Positions 1-7,672 of a stretch of DNA of 64,000 nucleotides are shown here, piece by piece. Location of the stretch: the NCBI RefSeq assembly GCF_019203185.1, contig NZ_CP078093.1, positions 124,001 through 188,000 of the forward strand. The letters run 5' to 3'. Made by a program: the position numbers and the translations under genes. The number at the start of each line of letters is the position of its first letter. The stretch's first letter is position 1. Under the pieces are notes generated by a model that was not told the origin of the DNA, made no database searches, and worked only from the letters and a program-made list of their open reading frames with translations. The DNA is from Crassaminicella indica. Lineage in GTDB: Bacteria; Bacillota; Clostridia; Peptostreptococcales; Thermotaleaceae.

Positions 1-550
1 TTAAATCAAAACCAGCGTTGCAAAATGCAGAAATTGCATGAAATATACTTAGTCCTATACCCTTTGATACACCATATATAGGAATAAATTTAAAGGATAA
101 CAGCACTGCACCAATTCCTTCTATTGTAAAGGTTGTAATCAATATATATTTTGTAAGTCGTACAATTCCAGCTATATTAAATTGATTGAGTGCTTCCTGC
201 ATGACTAAACGTTCTCGCAAAGTAATTCTTTTACCAAAAATTAATGCAAAAAAAGTAGCCATACTCATAAATCCTAATCCACCTATCTGAATAAGCAGAA
301 TAATAACAGTCTGCCCAAATACAGTCCAGTGGGTAGCTGTATCTACAACAACTAATCCTGTTACACAGACCGCAGAAGTTGCTGTGAAAATTGCATTAAT
401 AAATCCCACACTATGCCCAGACTTTGATGCAATAGGAAGACTTAAAAGTATCCCTCCCATTAAAATAACACTAGCAAATCCTAAAACGAGTATCTGTGCA
501 GGGTTTAATTTATACTTGTCAATTCTTTTGTTAATATCTATAACAATCAC
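1..550 (-). CDS. Trk/Ktr-type potassium uptake channel subunit (partial, N-terminal 183 residues)
   Basis: Membrane subunit of a TrkH/KtrB K+ uptake system; the C-terminal part lies beyond base 1. The translation starts MIVIDINKRIDKYKL, followed by a hydrophobic segment and a first pore loop SAVCVTG (about residues 59-65). It ends in SAFCNAGFDL, which fits the second selectivity-filter loop. The start is inferred: GTG at 550 follows GGACAGGG, but spacing is short and no in-frame ATG is near. The regulatory TrkA/KtrA partner is not in the window. Family assignment is firm; Trk versus Ktr subtype is not. Confidence 0.85.
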   Translation of the reverse strand, partial: MIVIDINKRIDKYKLNPAQILVLGFASVILMGGILLSLPIASKSGHSVGFINAIFTATSAVCVTGLVVVDTATHWTVFGQTVIILLIQIGGLGFMSMATFFALIFGKRITLRERLVMQEALNQFNIAGIVRLTKYILITTFTIEGIGAVLLSFKFIPIYGVSKGIGLSIFHAISAFCNAGFDL

Positions 551-682
551 CCCTGTCCAAATTCTTCCTAACTTTATTATGCATTTATTATAGCACTAAC
601 AAGTCTTTTTTAAAAGAAAAGTTCTATTCATTTCCATCTATTATTTTAAACAAATCCTTCAAAGTATATGAATCAACTATGA

Positions 683-715
683 AAAAAATAGACTCATGAA
701 TAGAGTCTATTTTTA
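683..715 (-). terminator. Rho-independent terminator of the infC-rpmI-rplT operon
   Basis: On the minus strand AAAAATAGACTC pairs with GAGTCTATTTTT across a 7-nt loop and a T-run follows. The TAA stop of rplT lies inside the stem. Confidence 0.85.
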
Positions 716-1072
716 TGCATTCAATTTTTGTTTTGCAACTTCTACTAATTGTGCAAAACCTTTCTCATCATTAATTGCCATTTCAGCTAACATCTTTCTA
801 TTGATTTGAACACCTGCTAGCTTTAATCCATTAATGAATCTACTATATGAAATATTGTTCATTCTTGCTGCTGCGTTAATTCTTGCAATCCAAAGCTTTC
901 TAAAGTCTCTTTTCTTTAATTTTCTTCCTATATATGCAGATCTTAAAGATCTCATTACTGCTGGATTTGCAGCTCTGAAAATCTTACTTTTAGCTCCATA
1001 AAATCCTTTTGCAAGCTTTAATATTTTTTTATGTTTCTTTTTAGCATTTACTGCTTTTTTTACTCTTGCCAT
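713..1072 (-). CDS. rplT: 50S ribosomal protein L20
   Basis: 119-residue bL20, which binds 23S rRNA and is needed early in large-subunit assembly. The lysine/arginine-rich N-terminus ([19 protein letters not shown]) and the conserved block [20 protein letters not shown] are typical, and length matches the family. ATG at 1072 is preceded by AAAGGAGGTAGAAAAAC. It is the last gene of infC-rpmI-rplT, 29 bp after rpmI. In Bacillus L20 represses its own operon through the leader; the leader at 1848-2020 has the matching architecture. Confidence 0.98.
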   Translation of the reverse strand: MARVKKAVNAKKKHKKILKLAKGFYGAKSKIFRAANPAVMRSLRSAYIGRKLKKRDFRKLWIARINAAARMNNISYSRFINGLKLAGVQINRKMLAEMAINDEKGFAQLVEVAKQKLNA

Positions 1073-1101
1073 GTTTTTCTACCTCCTTTACCTTCCTATT
1101 T

Positions 1102-1299
1102 TTATGCGTATGGTAATACTTTTCTGATTCTTCTTTCTTCAGCTTTTGGCATCATAGCAGCTTTTCTTAGATTTCTTTTTCTTTTAGGACTCTTTTTAGT
1201 TAAAATATGGCTTTTATAAGCTTTTGCTCTTTTAACTTTTCCACTTTTTGTAACCTTGAATCTTTTTGCTGCTCCTCTATGTGTCTTCATTTTTGGCAT
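1102..1299 (-). CDS. rpmI: 50S ribosomal protein L35
   Basis: 65-residue bL35, a small basic large-subunit protein. It starts [20 protein letters not shown] and ends IRKVLPYA, both family hallmarks. ATG at 1299 follows GAGGGGAGGAAGCAAAC. It lies between infC and rplT as in most Firmicutes, 23 bp after infC, so it is presumably co-transcribed and controlled by the infC leader. Confidence 0.98.
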   Translation of the reverse strand: MPKMKTHRGAAKRFKVTKSGKVKRAKAYKSHILTKKSPKRKRNLRKAAMMPKAEERRIRKVLPYA

Positions 1300-1322
1300 G
1301 TTTGCTTCCTCCCCTCTATCAT

Positions 1323-1832
1323 CTAAGCATTCTTTGGTGCTAAGAACATAGTCATGTTCCTACCTTCCAAATTTGGCTTTTTCTCTACAGTACCAACCTC
1401 TGAAATGAGCTGAGCGAATTTATCCATTACATCATATCCTAACTTAGAATAACCCATTTCTCTACCTTTAAATCTTAAAGTAACTTTTACTTTATCACCC
1501 TTTGATAAAAACTTAATAGCATTATTTGCTTTTACGCCTAAATCATGTTGTTCAATATTCAAACTCAATCGAACTTCTTTTACATTAATCACTTTTTGTT
1601 TTTTCTTTGCTTCTTTTTCTTTTTTTGATTGTTCAAATTTGTATTTTCCATAATCCATGATTTTACAAACAGGTGGCTTTGCTTGAGGCGCTATTTTTAC
1701 TAAATCTAATCTTTTTTGCATAGCTATCTCTAGTGCCTTTTTTCCTGAAATAACACCTAATTGCGTACCATCCATGTCAATAAGTCTAACTTCTCGGTCC
1801 CTAATCTCTTCATTAATTTCTAATTCTTTAAT
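1323..1832 (-). CDS. infC: Translation initiation factor IF-3 (ATT start)
   Basis: IF-3 binds the 30S subunit and checks start-codon and initiator-tRNA choice. The N-domain ([21 protein letters not shown]), a lysine-rich linker and the C-domain ([26 protein letters not shown]) are all present; 169 residues is normal. No ATG fits the start. A strong AGGAGGTG at 1839-1846 is followed by in-frame ATC (1835) and ATT (1832). ATT is chosen because infC is the classic gene with an AUU start, which lets IF-3 repress its own translation. A longer reading to 1901 would place the ribosome site inside the gene. Confidence 0.95.
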   Translation of the reverse strand: MKELEINEEIRDREVRLIDMDGTQLGVISGKKALEIAMQKRLDLVKIAPQAKPPVCKIMDYGKYKFEQSKKEKEAKKKQKVINVKEVRLSLNIEQHDLGVKANNAIKFLSKGDKVKVTLRFKGREMGYSKLGYDVMDKFAQLISEVGTVEKKPNLEGRNMTMFLAPKNA

Positions 1833-1847
1833 GATTGGACACCTCCT

Positions 1848-2020
1848 AAAATTAATGCTCCCTAATGGGATAAAATATATAACAATAAAAAGCGAATGCA
1901 TATAACATCCGCTTCATCAACCAACAAAATGCTTGCACAACTATGTAGCAAGTACTAAGCTATAAACCTTACGAACCCATGTTGCAAGGTGAGAAGCGGA
2001 AACCTTCTACTTGATATTAC
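1848..2020 (-). promoter_or_regulatory. infC leader, L20-type transcription attenuator
   Basis: Transcribed leader between the infC promoter and its ribosome site. A terminator hairpin at 1890-1914 (AAGCGGATG / CATTCGCTT, then TTTTT) competes with an upstream CCGCTTC at 1993-1999, which is exactly complementary to the GAAGCGG at the base of the terminator (1909-1915). This matches the Bacillus infC-rpmI-rplT leader, where L20 binding favours termination. Control by L20 is known for the family and inferred here. Confidence 0.8.
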
Positions 2021-2026
2021 TTATAT

Positions 2027-2055
2027 AGATTATCACTAAGTATTAACATTGTCAA
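2027..2055 (-). promoter_or_regulatory. Sigma-A promoter of infC operon
   Basis: TTGACA (2055-2050), 17-bp spacer, TAATCT (2032-2027). The -35 box begins only 14 bp beyond the stop of the upstream permease gene, and no terminator is seen between them. Confidence 0.85.
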
Positions 2056-2068
2056 CTATTTTTTTATT

Positions 2069-3403
2069 TTATCCTACTTTTTTAAATTGTATTCTTTTTT
2101 TCCAAGCATGAAGTCCTAAAGATAGACCAATAACACCATAAGCAACAAATGCTCTAAAAAATTCTCCTATTTGTGCATCTCCAAACAAGTTTTTCCCAGC
2201 CTTTGGAGAAACTATAAACAAAGTATGAAACAATATAGTTCCCAAAAGTGCTTGCCCAATAGTTGCTCTTGATACAGATGCTCCACCAATAAGGAGGGCA
2301 GCTATTGAAAAAGTAGCTATTTGCACATGACTTCCATAGGTATTGAGTGTCCCTATATTTTGAAGGAAAATCAATTGTCCCCAAGCAGCTAATAATGTAG
2401 AAATAGTAATTGCAATAATCCTAACCTTATTTACATCAATCCCTGAAACCTTTGCAATATGTTTATTCTGTCCAACCGTTCTAAAATCTTGACCTAATTT
2501 TGTTTTTACAATCAATATATTAAAAAGGCAAAGGACTAAAATTACTATACATGTAATGACAGGCAGCTTTATATTCTTAAACATCTTTAGTTGGCTTGGA
2601 AGATGGTTGCTATTAAAAGCAAATATACAGCTAATGATAATTATCACTAAACAAATTGTAATAGTTGTTATATATTTAGCTGAGAAAAATTTTTCTTTTT
2701 TATAATCTTTATACTTCACTTTATATATTCTAAACAAAGTATATATAATTATCGTAAAAAGAGCTACTACTAAACACACTTTAAAAACAGGTAATTTCAG
2801 AAGATTATCCAAAGCATATTTAATCCCAACATTTCTTGATAAATCAATAGTATTTCTTATACCTACGCCACTGCTTAACATCATTACTGGATCTTTCATA
2901 GGTATTATAGTACCAATAGAAAATAAGAATATAAATTGATATATCCCATTGGCAAAAAAACCTGCAATCATACTTGCAATCATTTCTTGCCCCTTTGTTT
3001 TATTTAATAATTTACCTGTCAAATAACCAAATAGCATTGCTAAAGGCACTGCTAACAAAGCACACAATAAAAACCCTTTGATTCCAGTTACCCCCAAATG
3101 TGTTACTGCAATAATAGCAATTTGTCCTGCCATCGCCCCAATAGTTATACCAAAGTTAAGCCCCATTCCTGCTAATACGGGAATAATTAGTGACAATACC
3201 AAAAATGAATTTCTTGTAATCCTTGTAAGCAATTCATTTGCAATAAAGAATAATGGTAATTTAGAAAGCTTAATGCCTATAATACATATAATAACAAATA
3301 ATATTGTTACACTGTGGTTAATAAAAATACTTTTTATATTCAACGATGTATTTTTGTTTTCTAAATTATTGTTAAACGTTTTTGTATTACTCATATGTGC
3401 CAT
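2069..3403 (-). CDS. ABC importer permease, BMP/nucleoside-sugar type (second permease)
   Basis: 444-residue multi-pass membrane protein of the branched ABC permease family (RbsC/YufQ-like). Glycine-rich segments such as MGLNFGITIGAMAGQIAII and the late block IATFSIAALLIGGASVSRATIGQALLG are the usual permease signatures. It follows the first permease by a single base (3404), so the two form a heterodimer. ATG at 3403 lies 8 bp after a run of eight G; a second ATG at 3394 is possible. A long charged insert (YKVKYKDYKKEKF) splits the membrane part. Substrate unknown. Confidence 0.85.
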   Translation of the reverse strand: MAHMSNTKTFNNNLENKNTSLNIKSIFINHSVTILFVIICIIGIKLSKLPLFFIANELLTRITRNSFLVLSLIIPVLAGMGLNFGITIGAMAGQIAIIAVTHLGVTGIKGFLLCALLAVPLAMLFGYLTGKLLNKTKGQEMIASMIAGFFANGIYQFIFLFSIGTIIPMKDPVMMLSSGVGIRNTIDLSRNVGIKYALDNLLKLPVFKVCLVVALFTIIIYTLFRIYKVKYKDYKKEKFFSAKYITTITICLVIIIISCIFAFNSNHLPSQLKMFKNIKLPVITCIVILVLCLFNILIVKTKLGQDFRTVGQNKHIAKVSGIDVNKVRIIAITISTLLAAWGQLIFLQNIGTLNTYGSHVQIATFSIAALLIGGASVSRATIGQALLGTILFHTLFIVSPKAGKNLFGDAQIGEFFRAFVAYGVIGLSLGLHAWKKRIQFKKVG

Positions 3404-3404
3404 A

Positions 3405-4445
3405 TTAATTTCCCCCCCCTACTTTTGTTAATGCATAAAGAATAATACCATTTTGTACAATCATTCTAAGTACTTCAGATAAATTCCCTTCACTTACAAT
3501 CTCATTTGCAACAGGGAGAGCAACCGTTAAAAGACCTTGAAATAAGAAAGCCCCTAAAATAACATGAGATATTTTTGCACGAGTAGCTGAAGCACCACCA
3601 ATTAATATAGATGCTACTGCTGGAAACGCCATCATAAGCGGTGCTTGATACAATTGAATAAAACCATAGCTTTGAGCATAAACCAATATACCAACAGCTC
3701 CAAGCACTGTAGATAAAACTGTACCAATAATTCTGCATCGGTCAACATTAATTCCTGATGCTACTGCAAATTTAGGATTATCTCCTGCTGCTTTCATTGC
3801 AGTTCCCATCTTACTTCTTGAAAATAACCAAACACACAAACAACATCCAAAGAAAAATAACAATAGACCTGTAGGAATATTTATTCCTAATATAGGAAAT
3901 GCCCCTAAATTATTCAATATTTGTCCAAAGGTTGTATCAAGAGCAATAGTTACCCTAAGCCCATTTCCAATCGGCCAAACCATCTCAGGATGATCAAAGG
4001 GGAGTAATATCCACATAATACTCATAAAAGATACCATTGAAAAACCTGTATATGTTGCAACAAGCATTTCAGATCCCTTTATCTTATTAAGAAGAATTCC
4101 ATAAATCCATCCCACAAGGATTGCAAAGGGTAAAGAAATCAATAGTGCTCCAATAAAGCTTTGAGTTCCTTTTAATCCAAATTCAATACTCATAAGACCT
4201 CCTAAAAGGCCACAAACAATGCCTAATGGCAGTGCAAAATTTGGACCAATACCGGATTGTATGGCTGGTACCATCGCTAATACCAATATCCCATACATAC
4301 CAAACCTTCGTATACTATCAGATATTAAAGTATTAATCGGCAGCTTAAATAATAATGCTAAGATGAAAAGAAATAGAAAAAATGCACTAATAATTATTCT
4401 TGGAAGACCTACTTTATTTGAAAATCTTCTAATCGTCTCTGTCAT
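3405..4445 (-). CDS. ABC importer permease, BMP/nucleoside-sugar type (first permease)
   Basis: 346-residue permease of the same family as the next gene, with about nine to ten hydrophobic segments. It shares the motif ILIGGASATRAKISHVILGAFLF with the partner's IGGASVSRATIGQALLG, indicating paralogous subunits. The ATG at 4445 directly abuts the TAG stop of the ATPase gene (TAGATG), so translation is probably coupled. Together with the lipoprotein and the ATPase it makes a complete importer. Confidence 0.87.
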   Translation of the reverse strand: MTETIRRFSNKVGLPRIIISAFFLFLFILALLFKLPINTLISDSIRRFGMYGILVLAMVPAIQSGIGPNFALPLGIVCGLLGGLMSIEFGLKGTQSFIGALLISLPFAILVGWIYGILLNKIKGSEMLVATYTGFSMVSFMSIMWILLPFDHPEMVWPIGNGLRVTIALDTTFGQILNNLGAFPILGINIPTGLLLFFFGCCLCVWLFSRSKMGTAMKAAGDNPKFAVASGINVDRCRIIGTVLSTVLGAVGILVYAQSYGFIQLYQAPLMMAFPAVASILIGGASATRAKISHVILGAFLFQGLLTVALPVANEIVSEGNLSEVLRMIVQNGIILYALTKVGGGN

Positions 4446-6053
4446 CTATAAAGCCCCCTTTCTATGCATTTTACGATATTCACCCGCCATCATTAAACCA
4501 AAATCTCTGTCACTTGCAAACGGACTAATAATCCCTTCAACCTCTCCTTCAGAAATAATAACAATCCTATCACAAATGGCTCTAAGCTCTGCTAGTTCAC
4601 TAGATGTCATCACAATAGTCATTCCAAGTTCTCTATTTAATTTTACCAACACTTCTAATACTAACTTTTTTGCTCCAATATCTATTCCTCTAGTAGGTTC
4701 TGAAACAAACAAAATATCTGGTTCTAATGTTAATGCTCTTGCAATACAAACCTTTTGCTGATTACCACCACTTAATCTTCTAGTAATCTGCATAGGCCCT
4801 GTACATCTTATATCTAAATCCTTTATCATTTTTAAAGCATGTTGTCTAATTTTTTTAGTATCTAATTGATCAAAAAAAGCAATTTTCTTTAAAAACTTAT
4901 TCCTTACTTGCATTGTTGTTATTGCTATATTGTGTTCAATAGAAGCATCTAACAAAAGACCTACACCCCTTCTATCTTCTGAAACAAAAGCTAATCCACT
5001 TTTAAGAGCATAACTTGGATTATTAAGCTTTAGTCTTTCTCCTTTTATATATACTTCTCCACTTGACGGATAAAGCCCCATAATCCCATTAGCAATTCCA
5101 ATTTTTCCTTGACCCGCTAACCCTCCTATTCCTAGTATTTCTCCATTTTTAATTTCTAGATCTATTCCTTTTACTACTTCTCCTGGCATATCTACTTTGA
5201 AATTTTTCATCGAAAGAATTATATCTCTATTTTCAATTTTTTTACCATCACCTTCTGATTTAGTAGTAACTTCAATCTTTCTTCCAACCATAAGTTCAGC
5301 AAGTTCTTCTACACTTGTTTCTTCTTTCCTCCTTAATGCAACTAACTCTCCGTCTCTTAAAATAGTTATATTGTCTGCTACCTCCATTACTTCATCTAAT
5401 CTGTGTGTAATAAATAGAATAGCAATCCCTGAAGCTGCTATTTTTTTCATAGCATCCATTAAATTGTCAGCTTCACTTTCTGTCAAAACAGCAGTAGGTT
5501 CATCAAAAACTAAAAGTTTTACATTGCTTTTATCAATTTCTCTTGCAATTTCAATAAACTGCATATATCCAACAGGTAATCCTTCTACCTTTGCCCATTC
5601 CTCTATATCCATTCCAAGAGTATCTAATGCTTTTCTTGCATCTTCATTCATTTTTTTAAAATCCAAAATTTTCAAACTCTCTCCAAATATTTTACTAAGA
5701 GGATTATCCTTCGTTATTTCTCTATTTAGCTTTATATTTTCTGTCAAAGTAAAGCCCGCAAGCAACATAAACTCTTGATGAACCATACCGATTCCAATTT
5801 TCATAGCTTCCTTAGGAGATTTTATATTTACTTTTTCCCCATTAATAATAACCTCTCCATTAAAACCACCTGTCGAATGTATAATTGGCATACCAAATAA
5901 TACATTCATAAGAGTTGATTTTCCTGCACCATTCTCTCCTAATAATGCATGGATTTCCCCATGTTTTACAGAGAGGCTAACCCCTTTTAGAACTTTATTG
6001 CCAAAGTATGATTTTTCTATATTTTTCATCTCAAGTACATACTGATCTGTCAT
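4446..6053 (-). CDS. ABC importer ATPase with two nucleotide-binding domains (RbsA/MglA-like)
   Basis: 535-residue double ATPase that powers the adjoining permeases. Domain 1 has Walker A GENGAGKST and Walker B LLVFDEPTAVLT. Domain 2 keeps LSGGNQQKVCIARAL and FVSEPTRGIDIGAK, but its Walker A region is degenerate (GGLAGQGKIG), as is usual in this family. The start is placed at MTDQYVLEM, preceded by AGGGGTGAGAAT; a reading from 6077 would put that ribosome site inside the gene. A stem-loop at 6123-6147 separates it from the lipoprotein gene. Confidence 0.92.
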   Translation of the reverse strand: MTDQYVLEMKNIEKSYFGNKVLKGVSLSVKHGEIHALLGENGAGKSTLMNVLFGMPIIHSTGGFNGEVIINGEKVNIKSPKEAMKIGIGMVHQEFMLLAGFTLTENIKLNREITKDNPLSKIFGESLKILDFKKMNEDARKALDTLGMDIEEWAKVEGLPVGYMQFIEIAREIDKSNVKLLVFDEPTAVLTESEADNLMDAMKKIAASGIAILFITHRLDEVMEVADNITILRDGELVALRRKEETSVEELAELMVGRKIEVTTKSEGDGKKIENRDIILSMKNFKVDMPGEVVKGIDLEIKNGEILGIGGLAGQGKIGIANGIMGLYPSSGEVYIKGERLKLNNPSYALKSGLAFVSEDRRGVGLLLDASIEHNIAITTMQVRNKFLKKIAFFDQLDTKKIRQHALKMIKDLDIRCTGPMQITRRLSGGNQQKVCIARALTLEPDILFVSEPTRGIDIGAKKLVLEVLVKLNRELGMTIVMTSSELAELRAICDRIVIISEGEVEGIISPFASDRDFGLMMAGEYRKMHRKGAL

Positions 6054-6122
6054 ATTCTCACCCCTTAAGAATTTCACTATGCTCTCCTATATTTAAGTTA
6101 TTAACTATCTACTTATAAAATG

Positions 6123-6147
6123 TAAGGCTGCCAATAGGGCAACCTTA
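6123..6147 (-). other. Intercistronic stem-loop after the binding-protein gene
   Basis: TAAGGTTGCC pairs with GGCAGCCTTA (one G-T pair) around a 5-nt loop, followed by ACATTTTAT. It could stop part of the transcripts or protect the binding-protein mRNA end; a similar loop follows the maltodextrin binding protein at 49994-50030. Confidence 0.6.
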
Positions 6148-6182
6148 TATTTAAATCTATATCTTCTACAAATATCAATTCA

Positions 6183-7331
6183 TTAAAAGTTTAGGAAATC
6201 CATCAGTACCATTAAATAGTTATCATAAGTCTTTCCACCCTCTTTTAGTGGTGTTAAATGTACATCTGTTTTTGCATATTCTTTGAACTTTTCATTAATT
6301 TTTTCCACATCTAATTTTCCATTTGTTTCTCCATCAATATAAGCTTTTGCATATTCAGCTCCTGCTTCAACAAACATCATAGCACAAGGTACTCGCCAAG
6401 TAGAAAATCTTCCTGTACCACCCTTTTCTGCTATTTTTTCTTTGATTTGACTTACTACAAAATCAATATCACCTTTTTTATCTTCAGGAATTTCAATTCC
6501 CAATGCAGAAGGGAATCCGTGATATGGAGAAGGACAACAAGGTTGAGGATAAATCGCTCCTTCATCTAAACAAGCTTTAATAAGAGGTACTTGCATAGAA
6601 CAGTTTGTACTGAAAAATGCTGTATCTTTTCCATATTGTTCAACTTTTCTTGGAACATCTTCTAAGATAAATTGCTGAGCCCCTGATACACCTGCATCAC
6701 CTGTTGGATCTGGAGCAGTTGCATCTATAAACTCAAGACCAAGCTTCTCACAATTTTCTTTTAATAAATCTCGTCTAGCAGAAAGAAGTGCATAAGACAT
6801 ATGTCTTGGGAATGAATAATGAACAAATTTAGTAGCCCCTTGTTTTTTAGCCTGCTCAGGTAGGGTACTTCCCATAGATAACTCATCCATTGCAAATACA
6901 ACATCTGCTTTAGATGCAATCATCTTTGGATCCTCTCCTGGAACACCACATATAAACAATATATCATCTCTTATTTCTTTTGCTTTATCAATAGCTGCTG
7001 AAGTTCCAGGAACAGCTTGCACAATAATTATAGCCTTAACAGCTGGATCTGAAGCCATACTTTCAACATTTGCGATTGTTGTTTCTTGCTCATCCATAAA
7101 TTTATCTGGATAAGTCATTAAAATCACATGCTCTTCTCCATATTTTTTAACTACTTCTTGAGCAGCTCTATACTCTTCTTCGTTTTGAGAAACAGTACCT
7201 GTCATAATCCCAATTTTCCAATTTTCATCAGATGCTGATACTGGTTCTTCTGATACTGGTTCCTGACCGCAAGCTGCAAGACCTACTAACATCAATAAAA
7301 CCATTAAAATTGATATGCTTCTTTTTAACAT
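6183..7331 (-). CDS. ABC transporter substrate-binding lipoprotein, DUF3798-like
   Basis: 382-residue extracytoplasmic lipoprotein. It begins MLKRSISILMVLLMLVGLAACG, with a lipobox LAAC. Start at 7331 follows GGGAGGAATTTCA; a reading from 7346 would swallow that site. The mature part (WKIGIMTGTVSQNEEEYRAA, AIIIVQAVPGTSAAIDKAKE) has a BMP-like periplasmic-binding look. From memory it belongs to the uncharacterised DUF3798 lipoproteins; that is recalled, not searched. Gene order with an RbsA-like ATPase and two permeases says importer. Substrate unknown; nucleosides, sugars or peptides are all possible. Confidence 0.8.
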   Translation of the reverse strand: MLKRSISILMVLLMLVGLAACGQEPVSEEPVSASDENWKIGIMTGTVSQNEEEYRAAQEVVKKYGEEHVILMTYPDKFMDEQETTIANVESMASDPAVKAIIIVQAVPGTSAAIDKAKEIRDDILFICGVPGEDPKMIASKADVVFAMDELSMGSTLPEQAKKQGATKFVHYSFPRHMSYALLSARRDLLKENCEKLGLEFIDATAPDPTGDAGVSGAQQFILEDVPRKVEQYGKDTAFFSTNCSMQVPLIKACLDEGAIYPQPCCPSPYHGFPSALGIEIPEDKKGDIDFVVSQIKEKIAEKGGTGRFSTWRVPCAMMFVEAGAEYAKAYIDGETNGKLDVEKINEKFKEYAKTDVHLTPLKEGGKTYDNYLMVLMDFLNF

Positions 7332-7651
7332 TGAAATTCCTCCCATTTTTTATTTTTTTAGAAAAGAGCAACACAATTCTTTTCTCTTTTCTATAAAATA
7401 CTTATTTATTTCTATGCAAGCAATGTCCCATTTTATTCTATTTTCTTTTTATTTTGAATTTTCTCATTTTTAACTTGTAAGTAGTTATATTCTATATTTG
7501 TTTGAAATTTCCTCTTTATAATATGTAATTTTTTTTATTTTCTGATATTTTATGGTTTAATAAAAATTTATTTATTCTTTTTTCTATTAATATTTTTTCT
7601 ACTTCATTGGGAAAACTAATGATAAAGAATTTAGAAAGAAGGTGATGAACT
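7332..7651 (-). other. Intergenic region between the divergent binding-protein and FtsH-like genes
   Basis: About 320 bp, AT-rich. On the minus strand a weak promoter TTGCAT-N17-TTATAG and a stem (AGAAAAGAG / CTCTTTTCT) in the leader of the lipoprotein gene can be drawn. No known riboswitch was recognised. Short reading frames here look non-coding. Confidence 0.4.
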
Positions 7652-7672
7652 ATCTCAAACAAGAAAAGCTTT

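Noticed and set aside
384-593. 69-residue plus-strand frame
   Set aside because: It is the opposite strand of the potassium channel gene, whose own frame shows conserved pore motifs.
7332-7515. Possible riboswitch in the leader of the DUF3798-like lipoprotein gene
   Set aside because: Only one simple stem and a weak promoter can be drawn; no conserved core of a purine, guanidine or other known riboswitch was seen.
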